This document shows positions 55,376 to 64,000 of a stretch of 64,000 nucleotides of DNA, piece after piece. Origin of the DNA: Stereocaulon alpinum (Eukaryota > Ascomycota > Lecanoromycetes > Lecanorales > Stereocaulaceae); the NCBI GenBank assembly GCA_018257865.1, contig JAEUBA010000003.1, positions 248,001 to 312,000 of the forward strand, in the 5' to 3' direction. Under the pieces are notes generated by a model. It searched no databases, was not told the DNA's origin, and worked only from the letters and a program-made list of their open reading frames with translations. Each line of letters opens with the position of its first letter. Positions within the stretch are counted from its first letter, which is position 1. The translations under genes and the position numbers were made by a program.

Positions 55376-58300
55376 ATGCCGACATGCCGCGATACTTCAA
55401 CCTTTGCCTCTCGCGCCTCGCAACTTCTACAACGTCACCAGGTGAGCCATGTTATGTGCCTCTCCAAGATGGGTCGCGCATGGGAAAGCTCGCCATACGC
55501 GATGGCAGATTTGCAAACGTGTTCTACAGCCATACAATCGACGAGGGTTTGCCTCTGTGACAGACCTCAAGCAATATCCTCAACCAGGCGAAAACCTTCA
55601 TGGCTTTACTCTGAAGCGCTCGAAGCACGTTCCCGAGCTCCAGCTTACAGCATTCCATTTAGAACATGACAAGACCGGAGCGGAATATCTGCATGTTGCA
55701 CGAGACGATAAGAACAATGTCTTCTGTGTTGGGTTTAAGACCAACCCTCCGGACGACACTGGTGTGCCCCACATCCTGGAGCACACCACTTTGTGTGGCA
55801 GTGAAAAGTATGATCGATAAACCAAGTCAAAGGGGAGTTTGCTGACAACATTTCTAGGTATCCCGTCCGCGACCCTTTCTTCAAGATGCTCCCTCGATCA
55901 CTATCCAATTTCATGAACGCCTTCACTTCCTCAGACCACACATCCTACCCATTTGCCACTACAAACCAGCAGGACTTCAAGAATTTGATGTCTGTTTATT
56001 TGGATGCCACACTACACCCGCTATTGAAGGAGAATGATTTCACGCAGGAGGGCTGGCGGATTGGACCTCAAAACCCAAAGGCTGCCGCTGAAGGCCAAGA
56101 CGGGAGCGAGCACAACAAGCTGGTCTTCAAAGGTGTTGTATACAATGAGATGAAGGGACAAATGTCGGACGCAAGCTATCTATACTACATCAGATTCCAG
56201 GACCATATCTTTCCGGACATTAATAATTCGGGCGGTGATCCACAGAAGATGACTGATCTCACATATAAGAGCCTGAAGGATTTTCACGCGAACAATTATC
56301 ATCCCAGTAACGCCAAACTGTTCACGTACGGAGATATGCCATTGGCAGACCATCTTCAAGAAGTTGGTCGACAATTGGATGATTTCGACAGAATCCAAGC
56401 CGATAGAACTATAAAGATGCCTATTGATCTGGAGCAAGGGCCGTTATACCACACCAGCAAGGGCCCTAGAGACCCAATGTTTGATAAAGACACGCAATAT
56501 AAGACATCTACGTCTTGGGTAATGGGAGATACATCAAATATTCTGGAAACATTCTCTCTGGGTGTCATGTCATCTTTATTGACCGACGGGTATGGCTCAC
56601 CCCTATACCAAGCACTCTTGGAAAATGGTCTGGGCTCAGACTGGAGCCCAAACACCGGATTTGATGGTGGTGGCAAGGTAGGACTTTTCTCCATTGGTCT
56701 GAATGGTGTCTCAGAAAACAATGTTATGAAAGTCAAGGAGGCTATCCAATCCAAATTGCAGGAAGTCCATCGGAAGGGCTTTGATAAAGGCAAAGTAGAT
56801 GGCATTTTGCACCAGCTTGAACTAGCTCTGAAACACAAGACTGCCAATTTTGGTATGGGACTGATGCAGCGATTGCAGCCTGGCTGGTTCAATGGTGTTG
56901 ACCCGTTCGACGCACTTGCATGGAATGATATCGTAACTGGGTTCAAGCAACGATTTGCTGAAAAGGGATATCTGGAGAGCTTGCTTGAAAAGTACCTTTT
57001 GAACGACCGTACCTTGACATTCACCATGGAACCGTCCGATACTTATGGGGAAGAATTGAGCTCTGAAGAGACCACACGCTTGGCGGCGAAACTAACTGAA
57101 GTGACGAAGCAAGCAGGTGGAGAGGCTGAGGCACAGAAGCAGCTCACAGCACGAGAATTGGAATTGCTTGAGGAACAAGAAAAAGCAAGCGATCAAGACC
57201 TCAGCTGTCTGCCCACCGTTCATGTCAAGGACATTCCTCGCGAGCTGGAGAGGAAAGCAGTACGCGATTCTAAAATAGGCGATGTCAAGGTCCAATGGCG
57301 AGAAGCAGGTACCAACGGATTAACATACTTTAGCGCCATCAACACGCTTGTTGGTCTGCCTACAGAACTACGCATGCTTGTTCCACTATTCACCGACGCT
57401 ATCATGCGGCTTGGTACGAAAGACAGGACAATGGAAGAGCTTGAAGACCAGATTAAGCTGAAGACTGGTGGCATCAGGACGTCATACCACGCTTCATCTT
57501 CACCAGTGGATATGAAGGCTTCGACTGAGGGCTTCTCCTTCTCGGGCTACGCTTTGGACAGTAATGTTCCCGCAATGTACGAATTGCTACGCACCGTCAT
57601 CCTAGAAACCAACTTTGACAGCCCAGAAGCCGAGAGCAAGATAAGGCAATTGCTCCAAGCAGATGCTAGTGGCGCTTTAGACGCTGTTGCAGGTTCCGGG
57701 CATTCCTATGCTCGTCGATATGCAGAAGCGGGGCTGACCCAGCATGGCTTACTGAGCGAACAAATTGGAGGACTGACGCAAGTCCAACGGACTGGAGATT
57801 TAGCTAATAGGACTGCAGTTGAGGGGCTTGGAGATGTGATTGCAAAATTGAAAGTTATTCAGCAATTCGCAATTTCAAATTCGTCAAGTCTCCGAGCAGC
57901 ACTTACCTGTGGGCCTGATTCTGTGTCTACAAATGAAGCAGCGCTGCAGAAGTTCCTCTCCACACTCTCATCATCTACCACAATACCAGAGGAGCAATCA
58001 CCTGTCTCAAGAGACGCCTTCAGCCCGACCACCTTCTTCCCACTTCCTTACCAAGTCTACTACTCCGCCCTCGCTCTTCCCACGGTCCCCTACGTCCACC
58101 CCTCTGGCGCACCCCTTCAGATCCTTTCCCAACTCCTCACCCATAAGCACCTCCATCACGAGATCCGTGAAAAAGGAGGCGCCTATGGTGGCGGTGCCTA
58201 CGCACGAGGTCTTAGTGGCCTATTCGGCTATTACAGCTACCGCGACCCCAATCCACGAAATAGCTTGAAAATCATGCGCGACGCCGGTCGCTGGGCCCGA

Positions 58301-58657
58301 GACAAGGCATGGACAGACCGTGACCTTGAAGAGGCACAATTGAGCGTCTTCCAAGGCGTTGATGCTCCTGAGAGTGTTAGCCAAGAGGGTATGACTCGAT
58401 TTCTGACTGGCATCGATGAGGACATGGAACAGAAGAAGAGAGAGCAGTTGCTTGATGTGAAGAAAGCAGACGTTCGTGAAGTGGCTCAGCGTTTCTTGGT
58501 GGAGGGAATGGGGGCCGCACGCATTGCGGTCCTTGGTGAGAAGAAAGAGTGGGTTAAGGAGAGCGAAGGGTGGGCGATTAAGAGCATGGAATTAAGCAAG
58601 CCTTCGGAATCAGCTGGGGCTAGTGATTTGAGCGCTGGGGATCTAGATCATGCCTGA
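55376..58657 (+). CDS. CYM1: Mitochondrial presequence protease, Cym1/PreP (1054 aa)
   Basis: Proposed exons are 55376-55441, 55509-55807 and 55858-58657. The first intron (67 bp, GTGAGC...CAG) lies within the targeting presequence and the second (50 bp) splits CGSEK-YPVRDPFFK. M16C metalloprotease that degrades cleaved targeting peptides in the mitochondrial matrix. The presequence is basic and Ser/Leu/Gln-rich (FASRASQLLQRHQ, then NRRGFASV). The inverted zinc motif HxxEH is GVPHILEHTTLCGS (His 110, Glu 113, His 114), and the distal Glu lies in VVYNEMKGQMSD. The C-terminal half contains REKGGAYGGGAYARG, the arginine/tyrosine motif of the family. Start alternative: an ATG at 55449 within the same frame as exon 2, which would give another basic N-terminus. 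Confidence 0.93.
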
Positions 58658-59195
58658 ATGAGCGAAAAGCAATGTATAGTATGCATAGACTCTACTCTGG
58701 GATCTGGCCTTTGGCATAGCGATGGCGCTGGATATCCATTTTCAACATGTACCCTTTGCTTTCATCCCCACTACACTATCCTCTTTATACGTGAAACAAA
58801 AGCGCTACTGAACAGACACACAACCGTCTCCAACATCCCTCCATTGTTGGCAGATCACAAGCTAAGCGCCAGATCAAACCCTTGCCCGTACGTTAGCAGA
58901 TAAGAACCTGCCTCCATTGCCTGAGGTGTGGAGCTTTATGCACCAATGTGTACGGGGCATCTCCATCCTTCAGACCTGCCTGTGACTAAGATGTGTTTTG
59001 GCGGACTATTGATGTGAGGACATCTAATGGTGACGAGAAGCTCATACGAAGCGGCTTTTGAGACTCATGGGGAGGAGTCAATTGCGCAATTAGAAGGGTT
59101 GGTTTTAGTGAATGTGAAATCCAGGTTTAATTTCATAGACGGTAATGATCATGTCAGCTAGGAAACAGAACATGTCATCAACCTGACCTCAAATC
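58658..59195. other. Intergenic between convergent genes
   Basis: 538 bp between Cym1 (+) and the rhodopsin-domain gene (-). An ORF begins right after the Cym1 stop (TGAATG) but lacks features and is taken as 3' UTR. Confidence 0.45.
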
Positions 59196-60700
59196 TCACG
59201 CTTCACTCCCTACGACTGTAACATCATGCGTGACGAGAACGTCTCTGCTTCTCACCCTTCCTTCGATCGTCAATATGTTGTCCATCTCGACATCTTTCAT
59301 ACTCCCGCTCCCACTTCCAGCACGTATGTAAGTTTCCTGAAGAGTATCTGGCCAAACATCATGCGCACCCCTGCTTGGGTAGCCAGCGTGAGACTTCTTG
59401 CTGGTTTTGCCACCACTTCGTTGGTTTGGGGGAAATGCAGAGTCTCCAAACATGGCGACTAGGAGGGGACGGAGAGACGGGAGGCATGCTAGGAACTTGT
59501 TTAGCGATGGGATCTGCATGTATAGATTTATGAGGCCGCAAGAGGGGAAGGCGTTAGGCAGATCTAACGTTCGAGAGTACAGGAAGGGATTGATCACCTG
59601 ATACGATGCCAAGATTGATTTCTACGGCCGTCCATGTTGAAGAGCCAATGAAAATCCAAGTGACATCTATGGAGGTGGCACGAAAAAGTTGAGTGATCAA
59701 TATAGAGAGACGGATGATTGAGATGATAGAGATGCTATGTTGAGGAAACCGTTAGCAATCCGTATTAGCAATTTGTTGGCGACTCGGTCTTTAACCAGAG
59801 CTAGTATAGAATGATAAGGAGAGCGTGCGAGGATGAATACGTACACGCCACCGAGTCCGAACACGCCACACAATGCAACCTTTTGTGCCCTACTTTGGTG
59901 GAGACGCCATATATATGGAATTGGGAGGAAGAGAAGCGCCCAATCAGTAACGATGTTAGGGATGGCTTTGCCGATAAAGTAAGCGTAGACGTTCACGCCG
60001 CATGTAGGGTTCATAGATTTGTCCCACTGCAAGGTCGCTGAGTCAGTGCTTTCTTTCCAAAATATAGCTTCAGACAACACATCGAACGCAGACAAAATGA
60101 ACTTACGAAACCTTGGACCGGGCTACACTGGAAGATCGTTGTGGCAACCTGGTCATGCATGGATTAGCATTACATCAGTCGGAGCGAAAGAAGGATTTGG
60201 AAGATACCACTGCAATAGCCCATCCCGTAATAACCGAACCCAAAATTGCTATTGGAATTCGTATAGTTGTTCTGGCGAATAGACGTAGATAGAGTAGCAA
60301 GATTGAGAACTTGGTGAGACACAGCGTCGTGGTGTATAAAATTTCAGAGACAAAAAGGCTGATATAGAAGTGTCTGACACCTGCTGGTCCATACAATTCG
60401 ATATGCCTCCCGAGTCCGCGATGAACCCCTGGGAGTATTGTCAAGCGGTCGGGCTTGTCAGATCGCTAGCGTAATGACACTCTTACATATTATCATATTA
60501 ACAAAACTCGCACTGGCAAAAGCCAAAGCTGCGAAGATTGCATAATCATCGAGCCAGATCCCGGCTTTCGTGAAGTGTTTCCGGGAAGAAATCCGAAGGC
60601 AGACTGATATGATAGCGAGTGCGTAGGTCAAGGTGTAAGCGCCGTAGAGCTGGGGTTGACGGCTCTCTGAGAGGTCTGGATATCCTGGTGAGGATGTCAT
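59196..60700 (-). CDS. Fungal rhodopsin-domain (PTH11/SAT4-like) seven-helix membrane protein (362 aa)
   Basis: Six exons: 60700-60487, 60428-60208, 60148-60107, 60026-59845, 59734-59598 and 59488-59196. Introns are 58, 59, 80, 110 and 109 bp; all have GT..AG ends and phases agree to give 362 codons. Start is the ATG at 60700. The fungal rhodopsin domain shows a seven-helix pattern: GAYTLTYALAIISVCLRISS, AGIWLDDYAIFAALAFA, LGRHIELYG, LTKFSILLLYLRLF, FQCSPVQGFWDKSMNPTC (conserved extracellular Cys), VTDWALLFLPIPYIWRL, KVALCGVFGLGG, IISIIRL, WTAVEINLGIVSACLPSLRP. A polar C-terminal tail follows. The family includes plant-pathogen receptors and SAT4-cluster proteins. No ligand can be inferred, and no retinal lysine was identified. 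Confidence 0.9.
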
Positions 60701-61691
60701 ACTTGTAGTGAGACAGACGAGCGCAAATTTATGTGCGAACAAGCAGCTAATAGAACAAAAGCACGCGAGATAGAGTACACCTTTATAGGAGCGAAGCCTT
60801 CCAAATCATATCTTATACGCACGAATGTGGCACAGATCTCGCAACTTCGATGTACAGGGTGCCAAGCTCTTTCAATTATCATCGACTGCGAAGAAGGTAC
60901 AGCCCTCCATGCTGAAAGGTAGAGTACAGATCTTAGAGGTGGAGGACGCAGACACCCTCCAGCTCGACTCGTGCGCACGTGTGCGGCGAGGTGCACAGTC
61001 TAAGGATTGACTGCAGATCGAAGACTGTTGGAGAACGACTCGGACGGGATGTGAAGGGTCCAAGATATCCCAACACGTAGACACTTCCTAGGCCTACAAT
61101 AGTATTCGCTGATGAATAACATGCATATACGCAATCTCTCGGCCACTATATAGTCGTATGGCCTCTTAAGTATACAGTAGGATTACTGTTGTGCTGGCAA
61201 AGCTAGGAAGTGGTAGCTAAGGAAGATATTGGTGGCTGTAGGGTCTAGAATTTGGGCTACTTGGAAAAGTGTGACTTTTCGATGTTGACGAGAGGCGTAG
61301 AGGTCTTGTAATGCTGCATTTCAGCTTGCCGACTATTACGTACTGGACAATCGAATATGTCCCTTGTCATGCGCCTCGCACATCTTTTGTCGAATGGTGG
61401 TGACAGAGCTAAGGCATCCCGATCGGCTCCATGGCATGACCTCTCAACCACGACCTGCGTAGGTGGAAAAGTACGATTAAGTCCTGCAGCCACATCTCAT
61501 GCAGTCTCACCTGGAATTAATGAGATCTTCGTTCATGTTCCGGATCCAGTGTCATTGGCTTATGATAGGAGTCAACCCGGCTTCGATCGGCATTCGTGCT
61601 GAATGAGAGATTGGCTTCCACATCGGAGTAGAACTACCAGCATCCCGCGTTCTTTTCGCACAACTGCCGATCAACCCACACCACCTAGAAG
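60701..61691. other. Intergenic about 1 kb, no gene recognised
   Basis: Promoter of the rhodopsin-domain gene and the left flank of the hydrolase pseudogene. ORFs at 60731-61084 and 61257-61602 show no family features. Confidence 0.45.
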
Positions 61692-62571
61692 ATGGCTACA
61701 AAAAAAAACCCACCAAATTCTTCATCCCTGGAGCCTGGTTTCACCCTTCCTTCTCCAAGACTCATCCATTCGTACCACCTACGCTGCCTATTCCTCTCTC
61801 GATCCATCTGACCCTGCAAACGCAGACGCAGCGGCCGACACCATGTGCTTCAAGAGTCACTTTTCCCCTTGATAGAGGATAAGGGGAAGGACGTGGTTAT
61901 CATTATGCATTCCTACGGCGGTGTACCAGGAGGCGCCGCCGCCAAAAGATTAAGCAAGGTTACGCGGACTCATGAAGGAAGAAGGGGAGGTGTGGTGGGT
62001 TTGATTCACATCTCCGGGTTTTTATTACCTGGCGGTGCAAGCGTAGCAGATGGACAAGGGGACCAATTGCCTGAACTTAGGTTAGAGGGAAATGAGGTTC
62101 GTTCACCTTCTCTTCGATCTCCATCTCTCCCCTCTTGTTCAAGCTAGTCTCTTTCATCTATATGTGGCTTTTGATATTGAAATGTTTCCACTGGTATAGC
62201 CCTCTCCCGGTCTAACACTTCCTGATAACCCTATCGCCATCTTATCCGCCGACGTTGATCCACTGGTCGCCAAGGAAAACGCCTCACGGTTGGTTCCTCA
62301 TGCGTTACTGGCCTTCAAATCTCCCGCACCTGCATCTGCTTGGACGGAGCCTGGCTTCGAGAACAGACTGGCTTACCTTGTTTGTACGGAAGATCAAGCG
62401 ATACCAAAGGTTCATCAGGAGGCTATGATGCAAGGAACCCGAATGAGCTAGGTTGTGAGAGAGATAGTAGGCAGTCACCATTCTCCGTTCCTGAAGAAGA
62501 CCGGGGTGGCGGTTCAGGCTGTGGAGGAATCTGTGGAGAGTTTCTTGAGCCTCCATACACCTTGGCTGTGA
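61692..62571 (+). pseudogene. Broken alpha/beta hydrolase
   Basis: Family sequence is clear but spread over different frames. FFIPGAWFHPSF lies in one frame. TTYAAYSSLDPSDPANADAA is in a second, and FPLIEDKGKDVVIIMHSYGG, with the nucleophile elbow HSYGG, in a third. After a probable 82-bp intron (GTTCGT...TAG, about 62097-62199) it continues PSPGLTLPDNPIAILSADVD to HQEAMMQGT. An in-frame TAG at 62449-62451 then interrupts it, after which VVREIVGSHHSPFLKK, with the catalytic His, continues to a TGA at 62571. An 8-A run after the ATG also puts the start out of frame with FFIPGAW. At least two frameshifts and one nonsense codon indicate a pseudogene, unless the indels are assembly errors. Confidence 0.8.
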
Positions 62572-63134
62572 ATTTCTCCCAATCGCTCAAGCAAGAATGC
62601 AAGTTCCCGACACATCCCTCAACTATACTAATCCAGAGGCCCCTTAAGAAAGCTAATCGGGCCGTAGCATCAACGCACACATCCCCATATAACCCTGCCA
62701 AAATCAAATGCTGTATTCCTTTCACTCTTATATACTTCTCAAAGTCTGGGACCATGGACGGATCGAAAAGCGAGCATTTATCAAACATGCGTTCGTTGCG
62801 CTGGGGCTTGATTGGTTCTATGAAGTCCGCACCCTCAGTACCTGATATACAATTCGCAGGGCGATTGGTCATGGCGTTACGGTTCATCCATGGGAGTGAT
62901 TAGTATGAAGGATCACCAATGAACCGAAAGTGAATTATTTCTGTATCTTCGATCGAGGAGGAAGTCGGACTCAATTCTGAGGACACGGTTGAGGGCACAT
63001 AGTTCTGTGCACCCCGGATGGAGGACAGCAAGCGAGAGATGTTCTTGACGAGTGTTGGGAGGGGAGGACGCATTGATGGAAGCTACGAAATCTTTTTGAA
63101 AGTCGATGATTAGAAAGCCTGTTTTCAAGCCGAG
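62423..63134 (-). pseudogene. Decayed isochorismatase-like hydrolase
   Basis: Two out-of-frame pieces of a cysteine hydrolase (isochorismatase/nicotinamidase type). Right piece: GFLIIDFQKDFVASINASSP, with the catalytic Asp in IDFQKDF, then VLRIESDFLLDRRYRNNSLS and a stop. Left piece: GTEGADFIEPIKP, LILAGLYGDVCVDATARLAF, with the catalytic Cys in DVCVDATAR. About 50 residues between SVHW and GTEGAD, including the usual Lys/loop region, are missing, and a stop plus a frame change lie near 62,890-62,915. The right piece continues in frame from the dehydrogenase-like pseudogene. Probably inactive. It overlaps the 3' end of the hydrolase pseudogene on the other strand. Confidence 0.75.
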
Positions 63135-63235
63135 GGTGGGGAGGCTACTTCTTGGTGATTGCATTTGTTCGGTTTGACTTCTGAACGAGAGTCGCGGGGT
63201 GAGGGGAAACGTGGCTGCTTGGTTGTGTATATTTG

Positions 63236-64000
63236 CGAGACGATCAAGAATAGTGCTGACGTAGGCAGCGGTAGTCGTAGTACCACCTCGGTCTGGTGTG
63301 CAGATTCTCTGTTGCGCTAAAGTTTCGATGGTGTGATCCATGGCAAATTCGATACCTTTGCATCGACCATGGCGTTCGAGGATTGTGGCTGCCGCCTTCA
63401 AGGTTGCGGATGGGTTTACGATTCCCTGACCTGCGAGGTCATCTGCAGAACCGTGAACGGTTTGATACTCCACCAATTGACTCGTTGCAGGCGCTAGATA
63501 GACATTCTCAGAGTAGCTTGTCTCTTGGACTCCTTGATCGAATATAAAAGCACTTCCATGATATCTGCGTACTCATTGCCAGCGATGATCGACTGATGGC
63601 CTTGAACCCCAAATGCGAGGATGTTCCTATTCATTGTGTCTGGTTGAATGAATTGGGTATGTAGACCATGCATTTGCGATCACTCTTGTGCTCAGACGTC
63701 GAAAATACCGTCAAAGAGGTGGTGCTTATAGACCATTGTCAAAGAGTCGATCTTGGTGTCTTCACCCCAAGATTCTCGAGCACGTGATAAAGCGTATGAA
63801 ACAATGCGGCCAAATGTTGCTTTGTCGAACTAACTAGCTCGAGAGACTGCAAGAGTGTCCACAGCATATGTGTTTGATCCAGTGTAGAAGCCTTGAGCTT
63901 GATCGCGGATGAGGAGTATACCTACGGAGTGCTTGTGGAAGAGTTCGACTTTCACAGCTTCCAAATGTTGTCTAACCAAATACAGTGACTGAGCCGTGAA
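63236..64000 (-). pseudogene. Decayed isocitrate/isopropylmalate dehydrogenase-like gene, runs off the window
   Basis: Minus-strand reading from the window edge gives HLEAVKVELFHKHSVGIL, ALSRARESWGEDTKIDSL, MVYKHHLFDGIFDV, FIQPDTMNRN, GNEYADIMEV, then in another frame ETSYSENVYLAP and YQTVHGSADDLAGQGIVNPS, ending CTPDRGGTTTTAAYVSTILD. The VHGSADDLAG...NPSAT line is the C-terminal signature of the isocitrate/isopropylmalate dehydrogenase family. In-frame stops occur at 63830-63832 (TAG), 63692-63694 and 63680-63682 (both TGA), and a frameshift lies near 63,535-63,545. All three stops are single transitions from Gln or Trp codons. The 5' part lies outside the window. Confidence 0.78.

Noticed and set aside
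58658..58903. ORF starting immediately after the Cym1 stop codon (TGAATG)
   Set aside because: No features; reinitiation is not expected after a 1,054-codon fungal ORF, so it is treated as 3' UTR.

Overview
The window is nuclear DNA of a filamentous ascomycete (Pezizomycotina, most likely Dothideomycetes-like). The signs are short spliceosomal introns (about 41-173 bp), fungal-specific families (DUF6594, the fungal rhodopsin domain, AATase, fungal ArfGAP/UBA) and a left flank with the transition pattern of repeat-induced point mutation (RIP). No rRNA, tRNA or CRISPR was recognised. Exon structures were built by hand from splice signals, phase and family conservation.

Layout. (1) 1-12,330 is a RIP-degraded transposon block with almost no intact reading frame. 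A Ty3/gypsy-like LTR element on the minus strand (2,317-9,577, 153-bp LTRs, TATAT target duplications) sits inside older RIPed DNA. On the right, that DNA holds a decayed fungal integrase-core (DDE) coding region. (2) 12.6-28.1 kb is ordinary gene space: a MYND protein, dienelactone hydrolase, a small secreted-type protein, a single-pass membrane protein, a small SH3-like protein, a 770-aa double-CxxC protein, a GPI-anchored cell-wall protein and ornithine aminotransferase. (3) 28.5-37.3 kb has the GPI-anchor mannosyltransferase GPI10/PIG-B, a small RIPed relic and a 1,466-aa full-size ABCC (Yor1-type) transporter. (4) 39-50 kb has a second small SH3-like protein, a DUF6594 membrane protein, a CobW/ZNG1-type metallochaperone, a 94-aa conserved small protein, a kappa-class GST, a Gts1-type ArfGAP and nitronate monooxygenase. 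(5) 50.7-60.7 kb has an alcohol-acetyltransferase-like enzyme, taxilin, the mitochondrial presequence protease Cym1/PreP and a six-exon fungal rhodopsin-domain receptor. (6) 61.7-64 kb is a cluster of broken genes: an alpha/beta hydrolase, an isochorismatase-like hydrolase and an isocitrate/isopropylmalate-dehydrogenase-like gene.

Most genes are housekeeping or generalist and do not form one pathway. Several pairs are divergent with 0.4-0.8 kb between starts (OAT/GPI10, CobW/94-aa protein, GST/ArfGAP, NMO/AATase, taxilin/Cym1). The most unusual material is the RIP block, whose gag, RT, integrase and second integrase-core domain can still be read through the mutations, and the right-edge pseudogenes, where a dehydrogenase-like domain runs in frame into an isochorismatase-like domain. 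I saw no clear evidence of an undescribed defence or biosynthetic system.
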